A DNA stretch of 64,000 nt from Desulfococcus multivorans. Lineage in GTDB: Bacteria > Desulfobacterota > Desulfobacteria > Desulfobacterales > Desulfococcaceae. The notes beneath the pieces are model-generated. The model was given only the letters and a program-made list of their open reading frames with translations. It was not told the DNA's origin and made no database searches. The stretch covers positions 2,515,001-2,579,000 of the forward strand of contig NZ_CP015381.1 of assembly GCF_001854245.1 (NCBI RefSeq), given 5' to 3'. Shown here in pieces: positions 10,802 through 19,273 of this stretch (positions are counted from its first letter, which is position 1; every line of letters starts with the position of its first letter). A program made the position numbers and the translations under genes.

Positions 10802-11097
10802 CTGTTTTGGTTCGTATGTTTATCTGCCGATTCATCACATAGCCGTAACTTGTTGCGCGGCCTGTCCGCATTTCTAAATTTATCAACGAAATGGAGCAAA
10901 ATCGACAGGGAGTGGTCATATTTCGAAACTCAATGAAAGAGGGAGCATTACCCGTTTCTCAAAAAATCTCGTTTGTAAGGGTTAAATGATATTTATCTTT
11001 CTTGAATAGGGTTTTAGGCGCCACAAATGAAGAGAAAGGTAACATCATTTATGGGAATGCCGTCGTACCAAATCGGTTTTGGAGAATCAGGTAGTCT
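10802..11097. other. Intergenic stretch without a recognisable gene
   Basis: About 300 AT-rich bases between the Sel1 gene and an IS3 remnant. It should contain the promoter of the Sel1 gene, but no strong motif stands out. Confidence 0.4.
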
Positions 11098-11345
11098 TCA
11101 AAGTCTGGATCCGCGGTCGGCATCGTCGTCATGCAGCCATGGCAAAAAATGAGACAGATCGAAATAAACCTCATCCGGTGTCATGTTGTCAAGCCCTTGA
11201 TGAAAGCGTTGACCGCTGTAAAACGAAGACCATTGTGCAAGACCGTCGCGCAGTTCCCCGCCCGCTGTCAAACGCGTGCAGATAGTGATACTTGACGGTC
11301 CACCAGAGCCGCTCGATAAAGATATTGTCCGTGCGGAAAAATCGC
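11098..11345 (-). pseudogene. Remnant of an IS3-family transposase (OrfB C-terminus)
   Basis: Minus-strand pieces read TDNIFIERLWWTVKYHYLHA and then, after a frameshift, YSGQRFHQGLDNMTPDEVYF, ending at a stop at 11098-11100. These are the C-terminal DDE-domain motifs of IS3-family OrfB proteins (NxxxERLWRTVKYEx and NxxTPDEVY). The N-terminal two thirds and both terminal repeats are absent. Confidence 0.75.
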
Positions 11346-11439
11346 TGACGCCATCGGTCCCAGGTCGGTGTCCTCCCAGGACGTGGACGGCCCCTCGGCC
11401 CGCCTTTTTTATGGACTCCAGAAATTAACCAATAGGCCC

Positions 11440-11515
11440 CATGACGCTGTAGCGCGGGTGTAGTGGTCCCTAATATGGGACCCATTGTCGACTTGAAAAA
11501 AGGGGCGTAGGGGGG
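11440..11515. repeat. Repeat A flanking the winged-helix gene (pairs with 11981-12056)
   Basis: About 76 bp resembling 11981-12056 in the same orientation. Shared blocks are CATGRCGCTGTARCGCG, TATGGGACCCATT and TGAAAAAAGGGG. The core ATGGGACCCAT is an odd-centre palindrome, as expected of an operator. The pair brackets the gene at 11595-11915. Confidence 0.6.
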
Positions 11516-11594
11516 TCTAATTCGCAGCCAGGGCATTTTTCGGAGATTTTCTAAAATCTCAAACCAGGCCCCTACGCGCGTACCACTGTGATAA

Positions 11595-11915
11595 TCAATC
11601 AATACCGCTTTTTCGGTAGGGAAGTCTTCCCCCGCGTATTGTTCCCCGTTGGTGAACTCTGACACCTCCGATGATACGTTCGGCAAGGCCCCTATTAGCC
11701 AGGCGATTGAATGCCCTCGACACCGCCACGGTGCCGCTGAAATATCGGCGGCCTATCTCCCGGCGGTTGAAGTGGGTGCCGCCGAAGCGCCCCCTCCTGG
11801 CAAGGGGAAACCCGTAGACGTCCACCAGGACCTCGAAGGCGTAGACGGTGCCGCTGTCGGCTTGGTCGGCAAGATCGAGAATCCGCTGTTGAAGCGGTGA
11901 CAACCCTCGGCCCAT
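11595..11915 (-). CDS. Small DNA-binding-like protein (winged-helix candidate)
   Basis: 106-residue basic protein starting MGRGLSPLQQRILDLADQ. A helix-turn-helix-like segment FNRREIGRRYFSGTVAVSRAF is followed by NRLANRGLAERIIGG, the helix-wing pattern of winged-helix regulators. Compare REIGRRYFSGTVAVSRAF here. The ATG at 11915 has GAGGTG 8 bp upstream. It is flanked by the two copies of an approximately 76-bp repeat with an operator-like palindrome. It is probably a regulator of the satellite-like replication module. No family is named with certainty. Confidence 0.6.
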   Translation of the reverse strand: MGRGLSPLQQRILDLADQADSGTVYAFEVLVDVYGFPLARRGRFGGTHFNRREIGRRYFSGTVAVSRAFNRLANRGLAERIIGGVRVHQRGTIRGGRLPYRKSGID

Positions 11916-11980
11916 ATTAATTCACCTCGTTTCTGTCGAAATCAAAGCTTAACACCTGCTAACATGTCTCATTCAGGCAT

Positions 11981-12056
11981 CATGGCGCTGTAACGCGCAA
12001 GTTGGGTAGGTAGTATGGGACCCATTCCCCGCCCTGAAAAAAGGGGTATACCCCCC
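11981..12056. repeat. Repeat B flanking the winged-helix gene (pairs with 11440-11515)
   Basis: Second copy of the approximately 76-bp repeat, upstream of the winged-helix gene. It contains ATGGGACCCATT and CTGAAAAAAGGGG. Being upstream of the ATG at 11915, it could be an autoregulatory site. Confidence 0.6.
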
Positions 12057-12241
12057 CCACGCGCCTCACACCACACCAGTACCCTGCTTATGTTAACGAC
12101 TTTTCCCTGTTGCCGATCACTCCTATGGGCTTGAGGGAGAGCGTTCAAATTTAAGCGCTACTTGTTGGCTGGCAGATAGAGATTATTGCAAGAGTAAGGC
12201 GAACCATACCTTACCCTTGCCCAGAATAGTTCACGCCTGAG
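12057..12241. other. Intergenic stretch with a weak hairpin
   Basis: No gene seen. An imperfect inverted repeat around GTAAGG / CCTTAC at about 12193-12220 could serve as a terminator for the replication genes to the right. Confidence 0.3.
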
Positions 12242-12586
12242 CTATAGCTTTCGCTTAGCCCATGGCCGCTTTTCAATGCTAAACGGGAACGAGACCGGCT
12301 CTATCTGTAGTGGGAACAAAAAGCTCCGTCTCAGCGCCCTCTCGATCCGCCTTTTAGACGCATTGAATTGTTTCTTTACATCGTCGGGCATTGTGCGCCA
12401 TAACTCGGCCAGAACATCGGCCTCCCGCTCCAGGCAGTTCACCAACTCTTTCTTCCGGTGGACCCATTCGGCAACTATAATAGTATGCCATCGAAAATCC
12501 CACAAGTCGCGGCGAAAACGTTGAATATCCCCCCTGGTGATGCCCTGCTTCCGGGTTTTGCGTCGGGGCTTGCGTTTAGTGGTCAT
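12242..12586 (-). CDS. Small basic protein of the island replication module
   Basis: 114-residue, strongly basic protein starting MTTKRKPRRKTRKQGITRGD. Its ATG at 12586 overlaps the 3' end of the primase gene by 11 bp and has GGAGG 8 bp upstream, so it is translationally coupled to it. It is predicted mostly helical, with an LEREADVLAELW amphipathic stretch and basic RRIERALRRS. I do not recognise the family. Its position suggests an accessory replication or regulatory role. Confidence 0.65.
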   Translation of the reverse strand: MTTKRKPRRKTRKQGITRGDIQRFRRDLWDFRWHTIIVAEWVHRKKELVNCLEREADVLAELWRTMPDDVKKQFNASKRRIERALRRSFLFPLQIEPVSFPFSIEKRPWAKRKL

Positions 12587-13871
12587 ATTTTGCGCCTCCG
12601 TAAATCCACATGAGTTCCGGGTCAAGCCCGTGTTTGGTTCGTTGTCTCTCAAGAGCCTCAAGATCCGGATGCGCCTCACCATGCCCAAGACCATAAACCA
12701 TCGGGCATCGGTCGAGTTCGGCTATCGGTCCCCAATTCGATTTGTAAAAGCATTGACCGCCCCGAAGGTGGTAACACGGGATTATTCCCTGGCAGGAAAG
12801 GGGGTTCAAACCCTTGCTTGTTGCAATGTCTTCCCCTCGGTCATCTGGAACCGTCTTCGTCGCTTCCTGTGGCGCCTCTGATGCGACGTTCTCTCTCAAT
12901 CCCGCCTCAATCCATGAGCGGATATCTCCCCCGGCCTGAAAGTAATCTGCGGGGTCTTTCCCTGAAGGCGTAGGCCAATATTCCCCAGGCAACTTTTCAA
13001 CGGCCTTCCAACCGGCCGCGTCATGGTCGAGGCACAGTAAGACCCTTTTCCCTGCCATGACTTTCAACATTTGCGCCGTCGGTTTCCCCGTGGTGCTTCC
13101 CAGGCCCAGGACGTTCACCAGGTCCCCGGCTTCCTGATGCACCAGATAGGCATCAAGCTCCGATTCGACCACAGCCCAGGCTTCCGCCCCATCTCTGCCC
13201 GGCAGGAGAAGAGAATCAGGCCCGCTTCCGGGGATTTCGGCGTACTTGATCCCCTTGCCGTTGGTCCATTCTTTCGAGCGCTCGAACTCATCCGGAGACA
13301 ACCGGACCCTCAAACGGTGGACCAAGCCCTCATCGATCACAGAGATTAAAATCCCGCGTGGAATCCAAACCTTTTGGGGTTGTCCAGTTCGTGGGTTCGT
13401 CTCATCTGGAAGCCCCCAGGCAGCCCGTTCCATGTGCGCCGATGTTGGGTTATAGCCAAGCATGGATATGGTTTCGTCGTTTAGCCCTCGCCCCTTGAGG
13501 TAGTTTTTTGCCGGTTCGTACCATTGCAGGGATAGGCGGGTTTCTTTAAGCAAGGCCCAGGCCGCTGTCTGCCATTCAACGGATAACCAACCTGGTTCTT
13601 CCTGCCCGGCAGGGGAACGGCCGTTCTTCGGTTCAACCCCGAGAGCGGTGCAAGCATCCCGGTATGTCATACCTTGCCGGTCTCGCAAATATTGGATAGC
13701 ATCGCCCCTGGCGCCACATTGACGGCACCAATAACGGCCCTTCTCAGGCCAAACCCTGAAGCGATCTTTCCCCCCGCAGAAGGGACAAGGCCCGGCCAAC
13801 TCTCCGCCGTTCGTTCCGGCTTCGCGCTTCAGGGGGATTCCGTCTCTTTGGATGATTTCAGTGATCAGCAT
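12576..13871 (-). CDS. DNA primase-like protein with CHC2 zinc finger and TOPRIM domain
   Basis: Primase-type protein of 431 residues. The N-terminal zinc finger is CPFCGGKDRFRVWPEKG followed by YWCRQCGARGD (residues about 29-57). A TOPRIM domain follows, with WAVVESELDAYLV (Glu motif) and LLCLDHDAAGWKA (Asp motif) near residues 240-295. A cysteine-containing tail (QCFYKSNW) completes it. This organisation is common in phage satellites and integrative elements of Proteobacteria. An iteron cluster lies just upstream and a DUF3987-type gene beyond it, which together make a replication module. Confidence 0.85.
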   Translation of the reverse strand: MLITEIIQRDGIPLKREAGTNGGELAGPCPFCGGKDRFRVWPEKGRYWCRQCGARGDAIQYLRDRQGMTYRDACTALGVEPKNGRSPAGQEEPGWLSVEWQTAAWALLKETRLSLQWYEPAKNYLKGRGLNDETISMLGYNPTSAHMERAAWGLPDETNPRTGQPQKVWIPRGILISVIDEGLVHRLRVRLSPDEFERSKEWTNGKGIKYAEIPGSGPDSLLLPGRDGAEAWAVVESELDAYLVHQEAGDLVNVLGLGSTTGKPTAQMLKVMAGKRVLLCLDHDAAGWKAVEKLPGEYWPTPSGKDPADYFQAGGDIRSWIEAGLRENVASEAPQEATKTVPDDRGEDIATSKGLNPLSCQGIIPCYHLRGGQCFYKSNWGPIAELDRCPMVYGLGHGEAHPDLEALERQRTKHGLDPELMWIYGGAKYDH

Positions 13872-13891
13872 TTTTTTGACCCCAAGAACCC

Positions 13892-14070
13892 TACGAATTA
13901 AACTAATTAACGAATTTAGCCATTAAGTTATTGAATAGACTAATGATGTTTTTCTTACCTTAATTCGTAAGGTACGAATTAAGCCCCCTTTTTTCGTACC
14001 CTACGAATTAAGTCTTAAAAAAGATGAGAAGTGATATCAATAAGATAGGTCATTAATTCGTTAATTCGTT
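13892..14070. repeat. Iteron-like cluster, putative replication origin of the island
   Basis: AT-rich intergenic region with repeated TACGAATTAA: direct copies at 13892-13901, 13973-13982 and 14002-14011, and an inverted copy TTAATTCGTA at 13960-13969. TTAATTCGTT is repeated at 14053-14070. The copies at 13960-13982 form a palindrome with 10-bp arms and a 3-bp spacer. Located between the primase gene and the DUF3987-type gene, it fits an iteron-regulated origin or an operator array. Confidence 0.6.
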
Positions 14071-15029
14071 TTTTTCGTTAGGTATATTATCTGTTTTGGT
14101 CTTCCACTGGTCTTGACAACTTTAACCGAAACCACACCCCCCGATTCGAGTCTCTTAATTGACAGCTGGATTTTTTCCTTCTGGTAATTGTTCCCGAGCG
14201 CTTTATGGATTTCCGTCAAGCTTGCCTTCCCGTTCTCGGTCAAGAACTTTAAAATCTTATCCTGTACTGGATCTTTAACCCCTGTATCAAATATCCATTC
14301 GGCGCTTTTCATGGTGTATTCCCAGGCTGCCAAGGCCCAATCGATATGGCACACGTCTATCTCTTTCGCCCCGCAAAGAAGAGCGAATATCAATGATAAT
14401 CTTGCCGTCTGCGCCTCAGCGCGATTACAAACAGACCCGAGAATACCGGGGTGATCCTTTGCCAGTTCCGGATAGACATCAATCCATCTATCGTCTGCGC
14501 GTTTGGTGCGGGAAACTTCGCCTATGGTTTGCGCAAACTTTGCACATCGGAGATACTCTTCTTGAAATCTGATTAAATCGTTATCGTGAATCCCATTGGG
14601 GAGAGGCTGCAAACGGCCTCTCTTCGCGCAAACCCACAAGAAACGATTTGTCAGGCCCGTAAAGTGCTCGCCTTCGTCCAACACTTTCAGTAATTCTTCG
14701 TTGGTGATATGGCCTGTGATGCAAACGTGGGGATCAGTTACACGGATAGGGTTGTTTTTTGTGATAGGTGCTACAGATTTTCCGTCCCAGTAACACCGAA
14801 GCGTCGGACTCAAATTGTTGCCTTCCCGCTGCATAACCTTAAAGGCGCTGGCCAGCTCCTCGGAGAGAACAAAAAGGCGCTTGTCTTCAACCCCTGGGTC
14901 AGAGATGATCATTGTGTTTGTCTGCGGGTCCCATTTCATTGTCGCATCTTTGATCCTCTCAACAAGGCCCTCGCCGCTTGACAGCGGCCCAGGTGTGACG
15001 CTGGCCGGAACATACCCATCATACTCTAT

Positions 15030-17009
15030 CTTGGGTTTGATTTTTGTAAGAACACAAAATCGCGCGAAGGCTTGACGCACGGGCATCCGCGCGAATGAAC
15101 GAGATTCAGCGTGTGTCTACGAAATCGGGCTGTTTTCAGGTCAGTTTTTCCAGCTCGATGACCTGCTTTGGAGGAGTGATCTTTAACAATTTAAGAATGT
15201 TGATGGTTTTTGTGGGCAGCTCGTTTCGCATGAGCACACGAAAATTTAAATTAAAAAATTCTGTGATCTGAAGCTCATCCAGCGCCGCCTGAATCTGGTG
15301 CCATGGCTTGCCGCAGGCCAGCTCGGCGACACGCTCGATCAGGAGCGCCAGGACACAGATCTTGACGTGGGCCTCGATGCGCCGGGATGCCCAGTGGTAC
15401 ATGGGCATCATCTTGATCTGAGTCCGTTTGAGGGAGCGGAAGCAGCGTTCGATGACCATCAGGCCTTTATAGCCGCAGGCGGCGTCCTCCAGGCTGATGG
15501 TGTCGTCATTGGTTTCGAGGACCCACTTGCCGTCATACTTCTTCGCCTCCCGGATTTTGGCCCGGTCGATGCGGACCTTGTTGGTCTTGGTGACTGTCAG
15601 ATAGCGCTTGAAGCGGCGGGAGGCCAGCAGCTCGATGGCCCATTGGGCGGTTGCCGATGCATCCTTGTGGGATTCAAGCTCCTTCTCCAGGATGGCGACG
15701 GTCATCTCCCGGTGCTTGCGCTGCCGTTCGGCCTCCCTGGGGTTGTAGCAGAGGATATAGCGTCTGCGCCGCTCGCCGTCGCCAACCACAACCTCCTTTG
15801 CATGGAGGTTGTCCTTGAAAACGGTGTAGCGGCCGCGCTTGCTCAGGACTTTTTTGCGGATCTCGGCCACGTTGGACATGCGGCAGGCCAGGAGGTACTT
15901 GCCGCAGGCCCCGGCCAGTTCCCTGCGGTTGTCCTCGGAGTTCATGCCCGAGTCGGCGACAAACATGGCACGGCCCAGGTTCCAGCCCCTCAGGTCCGCC
16001 CGAACCTTCTCGACGGTCGCCACGTCGGAGGTGTTGCCCGGCAGCACCCAGCTGCGCACGGGGATGCCCTCGCGGGTCACCGCCAGGGCGACCACCACCT
16101 GGGGGCTCCACGTGCCCTCCTTGGAGTGGCCGAACTTGCGCAGGGTGGCATTGGCGTGCCGGTCGGGGTCGTCCTCCTGGTCCACATGAAAAGACGCGGT
16201 GGTCGTATCATAGAAGATCAGGTCGACCTCCAGATTGAAAAGATCGGCGACGTGAAAGAAGATGGCCTCCTCGATCTTGTCCGCATTGGCGTACAGCAGG
16301 TCCATCGCCTCGTACATGTGTTTGAGTTGGAGACCGTCGCAGGAAGGGAGATAGACCCTGGAGAGCCAGCGGTCCCATACGCCAAGCTTGGACTCGGGAT
16401 CGCACAGCCGGTTGGCGGTCATGGCCATCAGGGCTCTTTCATAGGGAACCCGCAGGCCTTTGGCGTTGACGACGCCTTCCAGTGTCTTTTTCAGTCCGAG
16501 CCGCTCCCAGAGGGCCTCGATGACCATCGGGCAACCAAAGGCGCGGGTTTTCCGGATCTTCAGGTCTTCGAAGAAGCCCGCTTCGCCCGGCGGTGTGGCG
16601 CTCAGAACTTCATCATCGAGAGGATCGACGACGGTTATCCCGCATACCCGGGCGATGGATCTGCACAGCCGGATCAGTTCCTGCCGGTCGAGCTGGTCGG
16701 CACGGCCGAAGTTGTGGATGATTTTGGCAACCGGCTTGCGGGTATCCGGGTGGCGCTCGTTATGCGCCAGCTGGAAATATTCGACCACGGAGCCGTCTTT
16801 GTTCTTTCGCTTCGTAGACCGCAGATACATGTTTACGTTTATGACATTTTATTCCCTTTGAGTCAATAGAAAATTGATAATTCGTGTGCCTACGCGTTTT
16901 TGAGGTTGAGAGAAGGCCGGGTAAACCCAATAGCCTGTAATTATTAGGGGCGAGTGGTGGTGGCGGGCCAATTTGGGGTGGTTTTCTGCCTACAAAAATC
17001 AAACCCAAG
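15030..17009. mobile_element. IS1634-type insertion sequence, complete
   Basis: 1980 bp bounded by a perfect 19-bp inverted repeat (left CTTGGGTTTGATTTTTGTA at 15030-15048, right at 16991-17009). It is flanked by a 5-bp target duplication TCTAT at 15025-15029 and 17010-17014. It contains one transposase gene on the minus strand and sits inside the DUF3987-type gene. Intact ends and an open transposase frame suggest recent insertion. Confidence 0.92.
15136..16830 (-). CDS. IS1634-family DDE transposase
   Basis: Cut-and-paste transposase of 564 residues. Catalytic acidic residues are visible in VDLIFYDTTTASFH (first Asp), AMFVADSGMNSE (second Asp) and LMVIERCFRSLK (Glu). The N-terminus MYLRSTKRKNKDGSVVEYFQ is typical of the family. 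Full length and free of stops. Richer in GC than the genes around it, consistent with arrival from a different genomic background. Confidence 0.92.
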   Translation of the reverse strand: MYLRSTKRKNKDGSVVEYFQLAHNERHPDTRKPVAKIIHNFGRADQLDRQELIRLCRSIARVCGITVVDPLDDEVLSATPPGEAGFFEDLKIRKTRAFGCPMVIEALWERLGLKKTLEGVVNAKGLRVPYERALMAMTANRLCDPESKLGVWDRWLSRVYLPSCDGLQLKHMYEAMDLLYANADKIEEAIFFHVADLFNLEVDLIFYDTTTASFHVDQEDDPDRHANATLRKFGHSKEGTWSPQVVVALAVTREGIPVRSWVLPGNTSDVATVEKVRADLRGWNLGRAMFVADSGMNSEDNRRELAGACGKYLLACRMSNVAEIRKKVLSKRGRYTVFKDNLHAKEVVVGDGERRRRYILCYNPREAERQRKHREMTVAILEKELESHKDASATAQWAIELLASRRFKRYLTVTKTNKVRIDRAKIREAKKYDGKWVLETNDDTISLEDAACGYKGLMVIERCFRSLKRTQIKMMPMYHWASRRIEAHVKICVLALLIERVAELACGKPWHQIQAALDELQITEFFNLNFRVLMRNELPTKTINILKLLKITPPKQVIELEKLT

Positions 17010-17269
17010 TCTATCAAATTCATGGATGCTATCCGCCCAACTGGTGCGGCGGATGTCCCCTTTCTTGACTTTCCGGTAGCTCCCACGATTGCGCTATTCA
17101 AAATAGCTGGGTGTTTTGAATCCCCGACCCGCAAATAAGGGGTATTACCAACCTCGGCAGCAAAGCGAGGCAGAAAGGTGAACAAAACGGCGGCGGGGTC
17201 TGCCTCGCTAAATTCTGTGGCGGCATGGATGAACTCTAATTAAGATCAGTTTTTAATGCACAAAATTAC

Positions 17270-18112
17270 TTATATTCCTATATTCTCTGCGAGATCATCT
17301 CCATACTTTTTTTTCAACTTATCATTGCTGTATGTGTTAAAGTACATCGATAGCCACTCCCACTTCTGCAATTCTTTAAGTTTCTGTTTCTTTTTAGATC
17401 TCAACATAATAATATTACTATCTATAATATCTCTTAGAATGCAATGAGCGTTACAATAATTAGTATTGAATTTAGAGTGAATAAAAGCAATGTAGTTCAC
17501 ATAAAAGAGACCGTCTAAATCTTGAATGATGAGATTTTGGCAAAAGTTAGTAACAACTTCGTTTTTAAAGTATTCATGAGCGTTTTTAGATAAAATAACT
17601 CTGGGATAAATCGCAATCTTGCTTTCGTGCTCGTACGCCTCAATTAATCCAGGACCAAACCAAGTATTTTTATTATGGTATACATCACCTATTGTCACAC
17701 ACCCTCTTGATAATAAACCATGTTTAAGCGAATGAAGTTGTATGTCGCAAATGTACATAACTGCTGAAAACAACAAATTTAATTTATCGATATTTATATC
17801 ATTATATGGGTCTGCTTCAGATGTAAATTTTTTACACTCGGCGGGCGCATTAAAAAGTTCTAATGGAAAGGAAATAATTATTGTGTCTGAAAAGAAATTA
17901 AAAGTAGGGCTGTAAGAGTATGCGTTTCCTTTAATGTATTTTGCACCTTCAGACACATTCTTTTGAAAATGAGAAGTAAGGGCTATGAAGTCGTCTTCCT
18001 TTCTGCCGTCTGATAAGATATAGTTTTTAAATCCTAACAGATCTATAAAAATAATTAGTCTTTTTTCGTATTTGTCGGTTGAAAATGGGATTTCAATTTT
18101 TTGGATGATCAT
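17270..18112 (-). CDS. AT-rich protein with class III nucleotidyl-cyclase-like pattern
   Basis: 280-residue protein. The order of motifs is LIIFIDLLGFKNYI near residue 20, FFSDTIIISFP near 75, HGLLSRGCVTIGDVYH near 135 and WFGPGLIEAYEHES near 150. An IFxDLxGF and FSDS pair followed by RGxxxxG resembles metal-binding and substrate strands of class III cyclase folds. I recall the pattern in uncharacterised island proteins, but no function is established to me. Codon use is strongly AT-biased. It lies 157 bp upstream of the HPD protein gene on the same strand; membrane segments are not obvious. Confidence 0.55.
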   Translation of the reverse strand: MIIQKIEIPFSTDKYEKRLIIFIDLLGFKNYILSDGRKEDDFIALTSHFQKNVSEGAKYIKGNAYSYSPTFNFFSDTIIISFPLELFNAPAECKKFTSEADPYNDINIDKLNLLFSAVMYICDIQLHSLKHGLLSRGCVTIGDVYHNKNTWFGPGLIEAYEHESKIAIYPRVILSKNAHEYFKNEVVTNFCQNLIIQDLDGLFYVNYIAFIHSKFNTNYCNAHCILRDIIDSNIIMLRSKKKQKLKELQKWEWLSMYFNTYSNDKLKKKYGDDLAENIGI

Positions 18113-18307
18113 ACATCCTCATGAATTCGCTAATAAATATTACTCCGGCAACTATCTATATGAAGTAAGATTTATCTAATAAAACAATGTAGTTAGTTAA
18201 TGATATATAATCTCATTTCTTTTTTGGATCTTGAATTGCTGGTTTAATAACTAAGTAAATCAGAAAAGCAATCCGACCACGAACTGGTTCATTAGATTTT
18301 ACTAACA
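18113..18307. other. AT-rich intergenic stretch
   Basis: About 195 bp with no gene, RNA or repeat that I can support. It separates the cyclase-like gene from the coiled-coil HPD gene. Confidence 0.4.
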
Positions 18308-18940
18308 TTATGATCTTTCGATTATTTCAATCTCCTGCCAAAATTCCTTGAAAAATTCTTGCTTTATCATTTTTTCATATTTCTCTCCCATAATTTTGTC
18401 TGGATGATACATCAGTGCAAACTTGTTTTTTAACCTCTTGAATTTTGAATCGGTATCTGTTTTCTGCAATTCAAGTTTGGAGACCTTATTTTCGAGTTCT
18501 TTTACTTTTCTTTCAGCCTTTTCGGCTTTCTGCTTCCAATTATCACGAGATGCAACAGCTTGTTTGCCCTTATGCCTCAATTCTTCTATCATCTCATTTA
18601 GTTGATCTATTGTTGGTTGTTGTTTGCTGATTTTGTTTTCGAAATTGCAATTCTCTGTGCCGGAATTTTGGGCTGTTTTTTGAATAGGTTCTTTAGGGGC
18701 AAAGAAAGGCTTTTCTTGTTCATGTAGTAAACGATAAGCGTCCTCCTCACTATACTGCTTAATTTGAACAGCGTGATGATTGATCTCTTGTTTGATATAA
18801 TTTAATTCGTCGATATGAACTGTCTTCTTGTCTCGTAAATATCTTTCTAAGCAATTTATAAATGCCTTTTTCAAACTTTTGCTGATTAAGTCAGAGCTAA
18901 CCAATGATAATATAGAGTTTATAGTTTCATCTCCACTCAT
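18308..18940 (-). CDS. Coiled-coil protein with a C-terminal J-domain-like HPD segment
   Basis: 210 residues from ATG 18940 (MSGDETINSILSLVSSDLI); an in-frame GTG at 18961 is an alternative. A long charged coiled coil runs from about residue 110 to 170 (RDNWKQKAEKAERKVKELE). Near the C-terminus FKRLKNKFALMYHPDKI contains the HPD tripeptide between two helices, as in helices II and III of DnaJ J-domains. That would allow interaction with an Hsp70. AT-rich; partner unknown. It may be co-transcribed with the cyclase-like gene downstream. Confidence 0.5.
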   Translation of the reverse strand: MSGDETINSILSLVSSDLISKSLKKAFINCLERYLRDKKTVHIDELNYIKQEINHHAVQIKQYSEEDAYRLLHEQEKPFFAPKEPIQKTAQNSGTENCNFENKISKQQPTIDQLNEMIEELRHKGKQAVASRDNWKQKAEKAERKVKELENKVSKLELQKTDTDSKFKRLKNKFALMYHPDKIMGEKYEKMIKQEFFKEFWQEIEIIERS

Positions 18941-19050
18941 ATCAACATCTTTCTTCCACACAAGTTTTTATGCCAATTGGAAATATCAATTATTTGTTCC
19001 TGAAAAAGCCTATTTTTGCAGCATAGTTAGACATAATGATTGACAGTTCC

Positions 19051-19167
19051 CATCCGAGTTTCCGGAACGTCCGGATCTGCGCAACCCGCAGAGATTCATC
19101 ATGGGCTCCGACGAGTTTTGGTGACCCATTCTCGCCCATGATGAATCTCTGCTGATATCCTCGGATG
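19051..19167. repeat. Long nested inverted repeat next to the IS1111-type element
   Basis: Perfect 18-bp arms at 19089-19106 and 19134-19151, starting CAGAGATTCATCATGGGC, nested inside 8-bp arms CATCCGAG / CTCGGATG at 19051-19058 and 19160-19167. A smaller TCCGGAACGTCCGGA hairpin lies inside. No T-run follows, so it is not an ordinary terminator. It could be a palindromic target of the neighbouring IS or a relic of another element. Confidence 0.6.
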
Positions 19168-19273
19168 GAATATATTGTGGTTACCCAAAAAAAAGACCTG
19201 CCTTCCTTGCAAACGTGGGTTATGTATAAGGTATCAACGCCCTAACACAGAGCCACAACCAAGGAGGCAGGTC

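Larger units (their letters stand above)
14061..17239 (-). pseudogene. DUF3987-type primase/helicase gene, truncated and split by an IS
   Basis: The 3' part (14061-15029) encodes SVTPGPLSSGEGLVERI and about 320 further residues ending KQIIYLTKKTN. The 5' part (17010-17239) encodes EADPAAVLFTFLPRFAAEVG and AIVGATGKSRKGTSAAPV, an ATP-binding-like loop. Both are hallmarks of DUF3987 proteins of phage satellites and plasmids. Removing the IS at 15030-17009 and one copy of its 5-bp target duplication rejoins the frame as MNLIEYDGYVPASV. The N-terminus is also missing: a stop lies at 17240-17242 and an unrelated AT-rich gene follows. Confidence 0.8.

Noticed and set aside
11189-11686. Minus-strand frame of 165 codons as a single protein
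   Set aside because: It joins an IS3 remnant to repeat A and other non-coding sequence; only the transposase-like piece is meaningful.
15298-16869. Plus-strand frame of 523 codons antisense to the IS1634-type transposase
   Set aside because: It mirrors a well-supported transposase and is Gly/Val/Asp-rich as expected of an antisense shadow.
19051-19167. Bridge RNA on the 5' side of the IS110-family transposase
   Set aside because: That location applies to the IS110 group without terminal repeats. This element has subterminal repeats of the IS1111 group, whose RNA is on the 3' side, and the palindrome lies outside the repeats.
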